Origin: an uncultured Prevotella sp.
Lineage (GTDB): Bacteria > Bacteroidota > Bacteroidia > Bacteroidales > Bacteroidaceae
Length of the DNA stretch: 64,000 nt
Direction: 5' to 3'
Assembly (NCBI GenBank): GCA_944319815.1
Contig: CALUEX010000048.1
Location: 62,001-126,000 of the forward strand
This document shows positions 43,686 to 52,925 of this stretch, piece by piece; position 1 is the first letter of the stretch; every line of letters begins with the position of its first letter. Below the pieces are notes generated by a model, which saw nothing but the letters and a program-made list of their open reading frames with translations, had not been told where the DNA came from and did not search any database. The translations under genes were made by a program, and so were the position numbers.

Positions 43686-44979
43686 GCGCCTTAGGTGAAG
43701 GCTTGAACACTATGGCAAACGCTATTCCAATAAGCAAAGCATAACCTGCAAATATAAACCAACACGTCTGCCAGTCACCAAGCAAGAAACCATTTTCCCA
43801 ATAACAATAATGGTTTATAACAGCTCCTGCAGAAAGAGTCCCTATCGTTGCTCCCAATCCATTTGTCATAAGCATAAACAATCCTTGAGCTGACGCACGA
43901 ACATTGGAAGGACATTCACTATCAACATACAAACCACCTGACACATTGAAAAAATCAAACGCTACTCCGTAAACCAGACATGACAAGACCAACAACAAAA
44001 CACCCGGGAATGACGGTGAACCAACTCCAAAGAAGAAGAAACGCAAAACCCAAGCAAACATTGCAATCAGCATAACGTACTTTATACCATACCTCTTCAT
44101 GAAAAATGGTATAAGCAATATGCCCAAAGCCTCGGCCACCTGGGACAATGACACAAGCATCGTCGCATTATTAGCACCAAAAGTATCGGCCATTTCAGGA
44201 ACACCTTTGAAACTTGTTATAAAAGGAGTTGCATATCCATTAGTTATTTGCAACAACATTCCCAATAACATGGAAAAAATAAAAAACAAAGCCATTCTAC
44301 GTTCCTTGAACAGCTTAAAAGCATCCAATCCCAATGTCTCATACAATGAGCGCGTCGGTTTCTTCGTCAATTCACAATGCGGCAATGTGAAACAATATGC
44401 AAACAAAATGAAACTGAGCAAACCCGACACAAGAAATTGCATATAAGTATATTGAAACTTATTTGCATTTTCACCAAAAGTAAAATAAAAACCTTCATCG
44501 CTTATAACGGCACAATTAACAAACCACATCACAACAATGAAGCCTATGGTTCCAAACACGCGAATAGGAGGAAAGTCCTTTACTGTATCCAAACCATACT
44601 TCTTCAATATCGTAAATGCCGTTGTGTTGGACAAGGCAAGGGTTGGCATATAAAATGCTACACTAAACGCATATAGAGACATAAATAAAGCCTTGTCTGG
44701 TTGCTCATCGCTAATACCAACAATAAATAAGGCCACCATCCCCAAACCTGCCAAGAGATGACAGAAACCTAATAAACGTTGAGGCTGAACGTATTTATCT
44801 GCGATAATTCCCATTATTGTAGGCATAAAAATGGAAACTATCCCCTGCAGGGCATAAAACCAAGCTATCTCCGCCCCCATTCCCGCTTTGCCTAAATAAT
44901 TGCCCATACAGGTAAGGTATGCGCCCCACACTGCGAACTCCAAGAAGTTCATTAACGACAAACGGACTTTTAGATTCAT
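43675..44979 (-). CDS. Nucleoside:H+ symporter (NupG type)
   Basis: A 434-aa MFS transporter of the nucleoside-proton symporter family (NupG/XapB), with about 12 membrane helices. The N-terminus NLKVRLSLMNFLEFAVWGAYL and the segments GMGAEIAWFYALQGIVSIFMP (split) and PPIRVFGTIGFIVVMW are typical. It imports nucleosides by proton symport. The ATG at 44979 matches the family N-terminus; the frame runs to 45036. First gene of a six-gene operon with a consensus promoter at 45051-45081. Confidence 0.92.
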   Translation of the reverse strand: MNLKVRLSLMNFLEFAVWGAYLTCMGNYLGKAGMGAEIAWFYALQGIVSIFMPTIMGIIADKYVQPQRLLGFCHLLAGLGMVALFIVGISDEQPDKALFMSLYAFSVAFYMPTLALSNTTAFTILKKYGLDTVKDFPPIRVFGTIGFIVVMWFVNCAVISDEGFYFTFGENANKFQYTYMQFLVSGLLSFILFAYCFTLPHCELTKKPTRSLYETLGLDAFKLFKERRMALFFIFSMLLGMLLQITNGYATPFITSFKGVPEMADTFGANNATMLVSLSQVAEALGILLIPFFMKRYGIKYVMLIAMFAWVLRFFFFGVGSPSFPGVLLLVLSCLVYGVAFDFFNVSGGLYVDSECPSNVRASAQGLFMLMTNGLGATIGTLSAGAVINHYCYWENGFLLGDWQTCWFIFAGYALLIGIAFAIVFKPSPKAHEV

Positions 44980-45050
44980 TGTAGATACCTTTATTACGAC
45001 ACAAGATATAGCCCGCAACAAAACAGGCATAATCAAGCGATTATCTTATG

Positions 45051-45081
45051 CAAAGATAATCCAAAAAAAGGTACCATCAAA
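45051..45081 (-). promoter_or_regulatory. Promoter of the nucleoside transporter operon
   Basis: Minus strand: TTTG (45078-45081), 19 nt, TATCTTTG (45051-45058). Predicted RNA start near 45046, about 67 nt before the ATG at 44979. Confidence 0.75.
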
Positions 45082-45114
45082 AAAAAATAACATTATTTAA
45101 AATGGGAGCAGTCT

Positions 45115-46314
45115 TTACTTTCTCATTTTTCGAAGCACGTCGCTTATTTCGGCAAACTTCTTCCCCATATTCAATTTTAAATATATATTGTACAAGGAAG
45201 GAGCCCACTGTTCTTTGGCATCAGGGGCAAGAACCCTGTACCTCTCCATGTAAGGCAAGGCTTTCTTATAATATTCCAAGATTTTCTTAGCGTTTTGTTT
45301 TCGACTCTTTAAATCCTTTTCCAAGGATAAAGCCAAATTAAGATATGACACACCGGCATTTAAATAAACATCAGCCAAAGTGTCATTCCTCGCAATAAGG
45401 CTGTCGCTTATCTCGATACACCCCGTATAATCACCAAGATTAAGCAGAACATTACTTTTAGCAAAAAGGAACAATATATTGTCTTTATCTGCAGCAACAG
45501 CCGTATTCACTATATTCATGGCCGAATCAAGGCTATTGGCATTATTATAGTAATCCATCAAACGAGTAAAGAAAAACCTCGACGTCTTGTTCTCCTCAAA
45601 TCCCTGGCGCAAAGTCTTAACATAATTCAGCGTATCACCTTTCTGTAAATATGCCCCAGCAACGTAAGCCAATGTCCTACGCCTGTACTTTTTATTTGTC
45701 AAAGCCAAGTCTGAATATTTCAGTGTACTGTCTGGCCTGCATAACTTATGGCCGCAAAAAACCGTCCAAAAAGCCGCTGACGACGACAGAGCCCCATCCA
45801 ATTCTACTCCATCAAATAACGGTTGACGCTCACAATCAAGATAAACATCCATCATGCTATAAGCCTGCCCATAGTCATGCTTTTTTATGAAGAACATCCC
45901 CCCGTTATACAAGTTTCGTCTATATCGTTCAAGAAATTCTGAATTCTTCTTTCTAAAATTCAATTTTACACGCCCCTTTTTATCAGGCCGCATATCTGCA
46001 CTGTCAAGACATTGATAAGTCAAAAACATCTTACGCGCAATAATAAAAAGAGAGGCAGTGTCAAACTGTTCCTTCAAATATAATTTCTCATTTACCACCT
46101 CATATTGCTCACGCACGACATCAGCTAAAGTCTGGTATATCTTTATGTTGCCCCTGTTAGCTTCGTCTTTCAACAAATCACGCATGGAGGCTTCCGCTTG
46201 TTCCAGATTACTGCGACTCTTTATAGAAGAACGAGCCTCACTGATTTCCTTTTTCTGTGCGAAACCTTGAAAAGAAATCAGCATAACCACAAAAAGACAT
46301 AAAAAACGACACAT
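45115..46314 (-). CDS. Secreted TPR protein, paralogue of the next gene
   Basis: A 399-aa exported protein with signal peptide (MCRFLCLFVVMLISFQGFAQ) and TPR-like helical repeats over its whole length (for example TLAYVAGAYLQKGDTLNYVKTLRQGF). It shares with the 46406-47647 product the internal stretch DMRPDKKGRVKLNFRKKNSEFLERYR (here about residues 104-129) and a similar repeat plan, so the two are diverged paralogues. Function unknown; probably a periplasmic or outer-membrane-associated scaffold. Separated from its paralogue by a hairpin. Confidence 0.75.
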   Translation of the reverse strand: MCRFLCLFVVMLISFQGFAQKKEISEARSSIKSRSNLEQAEASMRDLLKDEANRGNIKIYQTLADVVREQYEVVNEKLYLKEQFDTASLFIIARKMFLTYQCLDSADMRPDKKGRVKLNFRKKNSEFLERYRRNLYNGGMFFIKKHDYGQAYSMMDVYLDCERQPLFDGVELDGALSSSAAFWTVFCGHKLCRPDSTLKYSDLALTNKKYRRRTLAYVAGAYLQKGDTLNYVKTLRQGFEENKTSRFFFTRLMDYYNNANSLDSAMNIVNTAVAADKDNILFLFAKSNVLLNLGDYTGCIEISDSLIARNDTLADVYLNAGVSYLNLALSLEKDLKSRKQNAKKILEYYKKALPYMERYRVLAPDAKEQWAPSLYNIYLKLNMGKKFAEISDVLRKMRK

Positions 46315-46351
46315 AAAAAACGATTAAAAGAAAACCACCTTTAGCAATAAA

Positions 46352-46389
46352 TCATGGAGACTGGCAGCAAAAGCCACCGGTCTCCATGA
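46352..46389 (-). terminator. Hairpin between the two TPR genes
   Basis: Arms 46352-46361 and 46380-46389 (TCATGGAGAC/GTCTCCATGA) form a 10-bp stem with an 18-nt loop. It lies between the TPR paralogues and may end or attenuate the gyrA transcript. Confidence 0.6.
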
Positions 46390-46405
46390 ACGTTTGTTAT
46401 CCAAA

Positions 46406-47647
46406 TTACTTTGTAAGCAATTCTGCCTCTTTAGTCTTCGGGTCGTCAGCACCCAAAGCCCTATAACAGCAGGTATAAAGAGAATAAGCCCAATAGCTCT
46501 TGAACTCCATCGTCTTATCCAGGTTCTTTGCCTTCTCCAAATAATTGATAGCCTGCATATAAACGTCTATTATGACTTTCTCTGCATCCGGCGTCAAGCT
46601 CTTGTTGTTGGCTGTTGCACGTTCCACAGCTTCTTGCGCCTTATACATATAGCAGTTACCTATCGACGCGATAATGGCAATGTTGTCCGGCTGGACATTA
46701 ACGGCTTTCGTTAGCGTCTCTATGGCCTCGTCCCACTTATGGTCGTTCATGTACACCTGGCCTACTACAGTCAAGGCCGTAAAGTCATTTGGATTTTTCG
46801 CCAATTTATCCTGTACAAGGGCATCCAGTCCAGCCTTATCATCAAGCGACAGCAACATTGAACAAATCATGCTGAAAACCGCCTCGTTACTCTCGTCCTT
46901 TGCGTAAATATCCTTCAGCTTAGTTACATAGTTGAGAGAATCGGCATGGTTTTTAAGCTGGCTCTGCATTACAGCCAACTTAATCTGCATGGCATCCTTA
47001 GCCACAGCCGTATCGTTAAGAGCTATATCTGCATACTTTTCGGCTTTCGCAAAGTCTTTTGCGAAATAAGCACTGCGCGCTGCGTAATAAGCAATCTGCG
47101 TCAAGTTCGCATCGCCGCTCTTATCTATTTCCTTGAACAATGGATACTCAGCACTTTCAACGTAAGTAGCCAAGTTCTTGTACGACAAGTCGTCATCCTT
47201 GCCCTGGTAGTATATACCGGCATTAATCAAATGGAAACGGATAGCATAAAGACGCTCGGCATTTTTCTTGTGGAACTTAGGTTTAATTTTGCCTTTTTCA
47301 TTCGGCTGCATATCAAACTCGTCACACGCCACACCGTTTTCAATGGCCTGCATTGCTGCATTATAGAGGCCGACAGTGTCATACGGCGTAACCTGGGTCT
47401 TCAGCTGCTCCGCCATCTGGTTTTCAGTGATAGTGCCTTGCTCCTTCATCACCTTGTCAAGGGACAAATCCACCAAAGCGTTATAACATTGGGCCTTTTC
47501 CTCGGCAGACATATTACCAAGGTTTGATTTCAAGAGATTATAAGCCTCGTTATAATCTTTGATTTTTGAAATTTGCTTAAACACATCTTGTGAGAAAGCA
47601 GACGCACTGCATATTACAGCAATCGCCAACATTGTTAATTTTCTCAT
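46406..47647 (-). CDS. Secreted TPR protein downstream of gyrA
   Basis: A 413-aa exported protein: signal peptide MRKLTMLAIAVICSASAFSQ, then TPR repeats; the clearest are FTALTVVGQVYMNDHKWDEAIETLTKAVNVQPDNIAIIASIGNCYM (two units near residues 285-330) and a last unit near 375-400. The stretch FDMQPNEKGKIKPKFHKKNAERLYAI (about residues 112-137) links it to its paralogue. A TPR gene behind gyrA is common in Bacteroidales. Function unknown; 40 nt separate it from gyrA, so co-transcription is likely. Confidence 0.78.
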   Translation of the reverse strand: MRKLTMLAIAVICSASAFSQDVFKQISKIKDYNEAYNLLKSNLGNMSAEEKAQCYNALVDLSLDKVMKEQGTITENQMAEQLKTQVTPYDTVGLYNAAMQAIENGVACDEFDMQPNEKGKIKPKFHKKNAERLYAIRFHLINAGIYYQGKDDDLSYKNLATYVESAEYPLFKEIDKSGDANLTQIAYYAARSAYFAKDFAKAEKYADIALNDTAVAKDAMQIKLAVMQSQLKNHADSLNYVTKLKDIYAKDESNEAVFSMICSMLLSLDDKAGLDALVQDKLAKNPNDFTALTVVGQVYMNDHKWDEAIETLTKAVNVQPDNIAIIASIGNCYMYKAQEAVERATANNKSLTPDAEKVIIDVYMQAINYLEKAKNLDKTMEFKSYWAYSLYTCCYRALGADDPKTKEAELLTK

Positions 47648-47687
47648 AACCGACTTATTTTAGTTAAAATTAATGTTCGTTCTCATT

Positions 47688-50306
47688 TCATTCATCATTT
47701 TGTCCATCACCGTCTGCGTCTTCCGCAACATCTCCTAAAAGAGTATCTGCATCTGACTCAACGGCAAGCCCGTCGTTCCTTATCGCTTCGCTTGTAGCAT
47801 TCCACTCCTTGCGACTCTCTGCCTCGGCCAAAGCCTCAAGGTCTGAACTCATAACCTTACATACACTTGATATAACGTCATTTTTCTTTGTTAGGTTTAT
47901 GAGTCTCACGCCTTGGGTTGCACGTCCCATGACACGGCAGTCAGATACTTTAAGACGAATAAGTATACCACTCTTATTAATTATCATAAGGTCGTTATCG
48001 TCTGTTACGACCTTGATGGCAACCAGACGTCCCGTTTTTTCCGTAATGCTCAAAGTTTTCACACCCTTGCCGCCACGGTTTGTCATCCTGTAATCCTCTA
48101 CCTGGCTACGCTTCCCATAACCATTTTCGCTGACAACCATTATCGTCTCTATCTCCGGCTTGTTAACGACAACCATTCCGATTACCTCGTCATCATCGCC
48201 GTCAAGGCGCATACCGCGTACACCCGTCGAGACACGTCCCATGGCACGCACCGTGCTTTCATTGAACCTGACAGCATGGCCGTTCCTGTCTGCCAAAAGC
48301 AATTCATTATGCCCATTCGTCAAACGCACGCCTACCACTTCATCTCCGTCAAGCACGTTTATGGCCATAACGCCATTAGCTCTCGGGCGACTGTAAGCCT
48401 CAAGGCTGGTTTTCTTGATAAGGCCATTCTTCGTTGCGAACACGACATAATGGCTATTAATGAACTCTTGGTCATCAAGACTGCCGCGCAACCTCAAGAA
48501 GGCCTTGATGCTGTCGTCTGGCTCTATATTAAGCAAATTCTGTATGGCACGTCCTTTCGAGTTCTTGGCACCTTCGGGTATCTCGTAGCACTTCAGCCAG
48601 TAGCAACGTCCCTTGTTGGTGAAGAACATCATAGTGTTGTGCATCGTGGCCGGGTAGATGTATTCCGTAAAGTCATTGTCGCGACTGTGTGCGCCCTTGC
48701 TGCCAACACCGCCACGCGCCTGCTCACGGAACTCAGACAGCGGCGTGCGCTTAATGTATCCGAGATGGCTGATTGTTATAACGACAGGGTCGTTCGGGTA
48801 AAAGTCCTCCGGATTGAATTCCTCGCTTGAGTATTTAATCTCGGTGCGCCGTTCGTCCCCGTATTTTCCCTTAACCTCTTGAAGTTCATCCTTCATCACC
48901 TTCTTGCAGAGTTCAGGGTCGTCAAGTATAGACTGCAAGTAAGCTATGCGGCGCTCTATCTCCTCGTATTCAGCGTGCAACTGGTCCATACGCAAGCCTG
49001 TCAGCTGGCTAAGGCGCATATCGACGATAGCCTTCGACTGTATCTCGTCCAACTCAAAACGCTGTTCCAAGTTGCGCTGTGCTTCTGACGGAGTCTTTGA
49101 CGCACGAATTATGTGCACAACTTCATCTATATTGTCACAGGCTATGATAAGAGCCTCCAATATATGCGCCCTTTCCTTGGCTTTTCCCAACTCGAACTTT
49201 GTTCGCCTGATAGTCACGTCGTGCCTGTGCTCAACGAAGTAGCGGACACAGTCTTTCAGCGTCAGAAGCCGCGGGCGGCCCTTCACCAAGGCAATGCAAT
49301 TAACTGAGAATGAGCTTTGTAGAGCCGTCATCTTGAACAGTTTATTCAAGATGACATTTGCGTTAGCATCTTTCTTTACGTCGATGACTATGCGCATACC
49401 ATGACGGTCAGACTCGTCGTTGGCGTTGCTTATGCCGTCGAGCTTACCTTCCTTGACAAGGTCGGCAATATAACCTATCAGCTGCGCCTTGTTGACACCG
49501 TAAGGTATCTCACTGATAACAATCTTGTCGTGCGAGTCAGAGCTTTCAATCTCGGCCTTAGCACGGATTACGATGCGGCCACGACCCGTAGCGTAAGCAT
49601 CCCTTACACCTTTTATACCATAAATATATGCACCTGTAGGAAAGTCGGGAGCCTTGATATACTGCATCAACCCGTCAACGTCGATGTCGGGGTTGTCAAT
49701 ATAGGCACAGCATCCGTCAATCACCTCACCAAGGTTGTGCGTTGGAATATTGGTCGCCATACCCACGGCGATACCATTGCCGCCGTTCACGAGTAGGTTC
49801 GGTATTTTTGTCGGCATGACGGTAGGCTCTTGCAGCGAGTCGTCAAAGTTGTTCGTCATGTCAACGGTATCTTTGTCAAGGTCGTCCATTATGTGCTCGC
49901 CCATCTTCGAAAGTCGGCACTCCGTGTAACGCATAGCCGCGGCAGAGTCGCCGTCAACGCTTCCGAAGTTGCCTTGTCCGTCAACAAGCGTGTAACGCAT
50001 ATTCCAGTCTTGCGCCATACGCACCAGCGCGCCGTACACAGAGCTGTCGCCGTGTGGGTGGTACTTACCGAGCACCTCGCCTACCACGCGCGCGCATTTC
50101 TTATAAGGTTTGTCGCTGGTGTTGCCGATGCCCATCATTCCGTAAAGTATTCGACGGTGCACGGGCTTGAAGCCATCACGCACATCCGGCAGTGCACGAG
50201 CCACAATAACAGACATCGAGTAATCGATGTACGAGGATTTCATCTCATCCTCGATATTGATTTTGATAATTCTGTCTTGGTCAAATGTACTGTTGCTATT
50301 GTCCAT
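47688..50306 (-). CDS. gyrA: DNA gyrase subunit A
   Basis: GyrA is the DNA-breaking subunit of gyrase (A2B2), which introduces negative supercoils. The 872-aa protein has the winged-helix/tower domain with the catalytic Tyr in [11 protein letters not shown] (about residue 122), the quinolone-resistance region [17 protein letters not shown], and six C-terminal beta-pinwheel blades with the GyrA box-like [12 protein letters not shown]. The C-terminal tail is acidic, as in other Bacteroidota. gyrB is not in the window. Confidence 0.97.
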   Translation of the reverse strand: MDNSNSTFDQDRIIKINIEDEMKSSYIDYSMSVIVARALPDVRDGFKPVHRRILYGMMGIGNTSDKPYKKCARVVGEVLGKYHPHGDSSVYGALVRMAQDWNMRYTLVDGQGNFGSVDGDSAAAMRYTECRLSKMGEHIMDDLDKDTVDMTNNFDDSLQEPTVMPTKIPNLLVNGGNGIAVGMATNIPTHNLGEVIDGCCAYIDNPDIDVDGLMQYIKAPDFPTGAYIYGIKGVRDAYATGRGRIVIRAKAEIESSDSHDKIVISEIPYGVNKAQLIGYIADLVKEGKLDGISNANDESDRHGMRIVIDVKKDANANVILNKLFKMTALQSSFSVNCIALVKGRPRLLTLKDCVRYFVEHRHDVTIRRTKFELGKAKERAHILEALIIACDNIDEVVHIIRASKTPSEAQRNLEQRFELDEIQSKAIVDMRLSQLTGLRMDQLHAEYEEIERRIAYLQSILDDPELCKKVMKDELQEVKGKYGDERRTEIKYSSEEFNPEDFYPNDPVVITISHLGYIKRTPLSEFREQARGGVGSKGAHSRDNDFTEYIYPATMHNTMMFFTNKGRCYWLKCYEIPEGAKNSKGRAIQNLLNIEPDDSIKAFLRLRGSLDDQEFINSHYVVFATKNGLIKKTSLEAYSRPRANGVMAINVLDGDEVVGVRLTNGHNELLLADRNGHAVRFNESTVRAMGRVSTGVRGMRLDGDDDEVIGMVVVNKPEIETIMVVSENGYGKRSQVEDYRMTNRGGKGVKTLSITEKTGRLVAIKVVTDDNDLMIINKSGILIRLKVSDCRVMGRATQGVRLINLTKKNDVISSVCKVMSSDLEALAEAESRKEWNATSEAIRNDGLAVESDADTLLGDVAEDADGDGQNDE

Positions 50307-50544
50307 TTATCTTAGTGAATTAATTTTATGTAAAATGCCGTTTTTGGCCATTTCCTTTCGTTCTGCGGCGTTTTGCCGTTTTTTCAGCGTGCTAAATTAC
50401 TGTTTTTTTACGAACTATGGAAATCATTTGCCGCAAAACAAGCAATTTTAAACTTTATTATCAGCGCAACGGCCATTGCCGTAAAACCTGCCACTCGCAC
50501 GAGGCGGCCAGACTATTGCGCCACTGCGCATATACGGTGCAGGC

Positions 50545-51576
50545 CTACCCTATCAGCGGTACAAGGTATTTAGCCATAAGGTAGCCTCCACCGACAAGCC
50601 ACACGAACAGGATGAAGGCTAACAGGAAGGGTTTGAAACCAGCCTTCTTGAACTTGTCGATGCTCGTCTCCGCTCCGAGGGCGGTCATGGCCATGGTAAG
50701 GAGAAATGTGTCGAATGTGTTGATGAAGTCAACCACCCCCACCGGCAAGAGGTCGAACGAATTGAAACCTATGACTACAAGGAACAGTATGGCGAACCAA
50801 GGCAACGAAATCTTGCCGCGCCCCTCGCTGTCGCCGCTCTTCACGGCGGCACGCATCACGCTGTAACTGATGATAAGCAGCACAGGCACAAGCATCATCA
50901 CACGTATCATCTTCACGATTATGGCCGAGTCTGACACTTCCTTACCCATGGCGTTGCCGGCTCCCACGACGTGGGCAACTTCATGTATGGTTGAGCCGGC
51001 AAACACTCCCATCTCCTTGGGAGTCAGGTCAAAAGCCCCACTTTGATAAAGTATTGGATAAACGAACATGGCCAGCGTGCCGAAGATTACGACCGTGGAT
51101 ACGGCTACGGCTGTCTTGTAAGGTTTCACGCGGATGGCCGACTCAGTGCCGAGCACAGCTGCCGCTCCGCAGATTGCGCTGCCAACTGAGGTAAGAAGCG
51201 TGATGCCGCGGTCCATCTTCAGCAAGCGGCCGAGCAACATTCCTCCAAAGATGGTCACCGTCACGACTATTGCGTCAATGACGATTGCCGGCAGACCTAC
51301 GTCCAGCACGTTCTGGAACGTCAGCCTGAAACCGTAAAGTATGATGCCAAGGCGCAGCACGCGCTTAGAACAGAACTGTATGCCGGGCACCCACGTTTCC
51401 GGCAGGTTGTTGCGCAAGCTGTTGGCATAAAGCATACCCAAGATAATCCCGACAATCATCGGACTCAACGAGAGGCTCTTGACAAACCCCATGTCGCCTA
51501 TATAGAATGCGGCACATGAAAACAACGTGATTAGCAAGACCCCATGCAGCATACTGCTGCGTTTCTCTGTCAACAT
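50545..51576 (-). CDS. YeiH/UPF0324-family membrane transporter
   Basis: A 343-aa protein with about 10-11 membrane helices. Family features: LSPMIVGIILGMLYAN (about residue 36), KRVLRLGIILYGFRLTF, GSAICGAAAVLGTESAI (about 131) and GSTIHEVAHVVGAGNAMG (about 194). This family (UPF0324, YeiH) is named putative sulfate exporter in databases on limited evidence. Single gene with its own consensus promoter; regulation by a LysR protein, known for E. coli YeiH, is not seen here. Confidence 0.87.
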   Translation of the reverse strand: MLTEKRSSMLHGVLLITLFSCAAFYIGDMGFVKSLSLSPMIVGIILGMLYANSLRNNLPETWVPGIQFCSKRVLRLGIILYGFRLTFQNVLDVGLPAIVIDAIVVTVTIFGGMLLGRLLKMDRGITLLTSVGSAICGAAAVLGTESAIRVKPYKTAVAVSTVVIFGTLAMFVYPILYQSGAFDLTPKEMGVFAGSTIHEVAHVVGAGNAMGKEVSDSAIIVKMIRVMMLVPVLLIISYSVMRAAVKSGDSEGRGKISLPWFAILFLVVIGFNSFDLLPVGVVDFINTFDTFLLTMAMTALGAETSIDKFKKAGFKPFLLAFILFVWLVGGGYLMAKYLVPLIG

Positions 51577-51616
51577 AACTCTAATTCTAAAATATTTATT
51601 ATAAATTCAAATGTCG

Positions 51617-51648
51617 CAAAGGTACGCATTTATATTCAACCAGGCAAA
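51617..51648 (-). promoter_or_regulatory. Promoter of the YeiH-type gene
   Basis: Minus strand: TTTG (51645-51648), 20 nt, TACCTTTG (51617-51624): a full consensus match, about 36 nt upstream of the start codon for the predicted RNA start. Confidence 0.75.
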
Positions 51649-52080
51649 CATTAATGACTTTTTACATTACCGCATATTAAAGGACGCGTCTACCCGAAAT
51701 GACATTTTGCGACAAAAAGCCGAAAACCCCTTCCACAATGATTTCCCCGTTAACATTCCAAGCTGTATTATTCTAAAATAAAAGCAACTTGGCCGAATAT
51801 AAGCGGAAAAACGTGTGCAAACACAACAACCTAGTTTACAAGGTCTTACGCATATAGACGATTGCCGTGTGCAACAATGATACATATAAACGGGATATAA
51901 AATGGCCTTAAACGCGGCAAAATGCCATCTCTAAAGAGAGAAAACACGACCTATCACTATGCAAAAAGCCATGTATTGACACATGGGAGGCGGCTAACGG
52001 CCATATTTAAACCGGCAAAACGAACAATAGAACGTACCGGAATGTTACAGAACGGACAATGGACTGGCGGGAATAAAATC

Positions 52081-52088
52081 TATTTTTG
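52081..52088 (+). promoter_or_regulatory. -7 box before a candidate small gene
   Basis: TATTTTTG, five bases before an ATG (52094). No TTTG at the -33 position. Confidence 0.4.
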
Positions 52089-52093
52089 CCAAA

Positions 52094-52249
52094 ATGACAA
52101 GCACACAGCAAATATCATCCTGCTACAATAACCGCACAAACAATAACATTAAGCAAACAAACAAAACCGCCACATATACGGCAAGCCCCACCCTGCAGGT
52201 TCACCTACATACACATTCAGGCAAACAACCGCACAGGCGCCAGTTTTGA
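52094..52249 (+). CDS. Candidate 51-residue ORF, possibly leaderless or a small RNA
   Basis: An ORF of 51 codons (MTSTQQISSCYNNRTNNNI at the start) placed exactly 5 nt after a -7 box. Rich in Thr, Asn, Gln and His, without hydrophobic core or known domain, so it may not be a protein gene; the same promoter could make a small RNA or a long HU leader. Confidence 0.25.
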   Translation: MTSTQQISSCYNNRTNNNIKQTNKTATYTASPTLQVHLHTHSGKQPHRRQF

Positions 52250-52309
52250 GATAACTATGTGATTTATAGCCCATTTTAAACTTCAAATAAGCAAAAAAAA
52301 CAAAATAAA

Positions 52310-52341
52310 TTTCCGTTTAACAACAAAAAGCCGTATATTTG
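52310..52341 (+). promoter_or_regulatory. Promoter of the HU gene
   Basis: TTTC (52310-52313, one mismatch to TTTG), 20 nt, TATATTTG (52334-52341). Predicted RNA start near 52346, about 50 nt before the ATG. Confidence 0.65.
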
Positions 52342-52395
52342 CAAGCCCAAAAACAACAAGCATAATATAACGCAACAGTAAATACATATTATAAT

Positions 52396-52677
52396 ATGAC
52401 GAAAGCAGATATTATCGAGGAAATCGTAACGTCCACCGGCATAACGAAGAAAGATGTTTCAGCTACGGTTGAGGCGTTCATGACTATCATAAAAAGCAGC
52501 CTCCTCGACAAGAAAGAGAACGTCTACCTGCGAGGTTTCGGCAGCTTTGTCGTAAAGCACAGGGCAAAAAAGACGGCTCGCGACATATCAAAGAACAAGA
52601 CAATAGTAATAAAAGAGCACGACTTTCCGAGCTTCAAGCCTGCAAAGAGCTTCGTAGACAAGATGAAAGGCGAATAA
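52396..52677 (+). CDS. HU-family DNA-binding protein
   Basis: A 93-aa histone-like protein of the HU/IHF family. N-terminal dimer helices (TKADIIEEIVTSTGITKKDV), the LRGFGSFVVKHRAKKTARD strand pair that leads into the DNA-binding arms, and the conserved FKPAKSFVDKM end are visible. HU bends and compacts DNA. The arm sequence ARDISKNKTIVIKEHDFPSF lacks the usual RNPxT form (it has a shifted NKTIVI), as in Bacteroidota members. Followed by the 29-aa basic peptide gene. Confidence 0.92.
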   Translation: MTKADIIEEIVTSTGITKKDVSATVEAFMTIIKSSLLDKKENVYLRGFGSFVVKHRAKKTARDISKNKTIVIKEHDFPSFKPAKSFVDKMKGE

Positions 52678-52725
52678 ACAACGATAGTCCACAAATTATC
52701 ATAACAATTTAAAACTCATAAAACT

Positions 52726-52815
52726 ATGCCAAACGGTAAGAAGAAAAAGGGCCACAAGATGGCTACACACAAGCGTAAGAAAAGATTAAGAAAGAACAGG
52801 CACAAGAGCAAGTAA
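52726..52815 (+). CDS. 29-residue basic protein, AURKAIP1/COX24 type
   Basis: A tiny ORF, too short for ordinary gene calling: 29 aa starting MPNGKKKKGHKMATHKRKKR and ending in KSK, about 60 % Lys, Arg and His. I recognise it as the small conserved Bacteroidota protein of the AURKAIP1/COX24 (DUF1713) domain family; relatives are the mitochondrial small-subunit protein mS38 and the mycobacterial bS22. It is therefore likely a component of the 30S subunit. It lies 48 nt after HU and 110 nt before the RNase G gene. Confidence 0.8.
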   Translation: MPNGKKKKGHKMATHKRKKRLRKNRHKSK

Positions 52816-52858
52816 CATCTTGCGCATGAAGCCTGTTACGGCTGAGACAACGGGTGCG

Positions 52859-52885
52859 CCGGCGTTCTTGCGAAAGAAGCGCCGG
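52859..52885 (+). other. GCGA-tetraloop hairpin in the rng leader
   Basis: Arms 52859-52869 and 52874-52885 (CCGGCGTTCTT against AAGAAGCGCCGG) form an 11-bp stem with one bulge, closed by a GNRA-type loop GCGA. No T-tract, so an RNA structure in the leader rather than a terminator. Confidence 0.5.
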
Positions 52886-52925
52886 TCACCCTACGCTTTG
52901 ACAAACTAAGTACAAACGACAGGAA

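Larger units (their letters stand above)
51577..52395. other. 819-bp gene-poor gap
   Basis: The longest gap in the window, between yeiH and the HU gene. It holds the yeiH promoter (51617-51648), one CGGCAAAAYGCC motif (51915-51926), a -7 box with a 51-codon candidate ORF (52081-52249) and the HU promoter (52310-52341). The 69-codon frame at 51922-52131 has no protein-like composition and was not accepted. Confidence 0.6.

Noticed and set aside
47913-48830. 305-codon plus-strand frame
   Set aside because: It lies antisense inside gyrA; codon bias of the real gene leaves the opposite strand open. No domain, promoter or plausible composition.
50050-50110. Gly at the position of E. coli GyrA Asp87 as a quinolone-resistance change
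   Set aside because: GDSSVYG is, as far as I recall, usual in Bacteroidales; the main Ser83 position is unchanged, so no resistance claim is made.
51922-52131. 69-codon frame in the gap before HU
   Set aside because: It crosses a promoter box and has no protein-like composition or conserved start.
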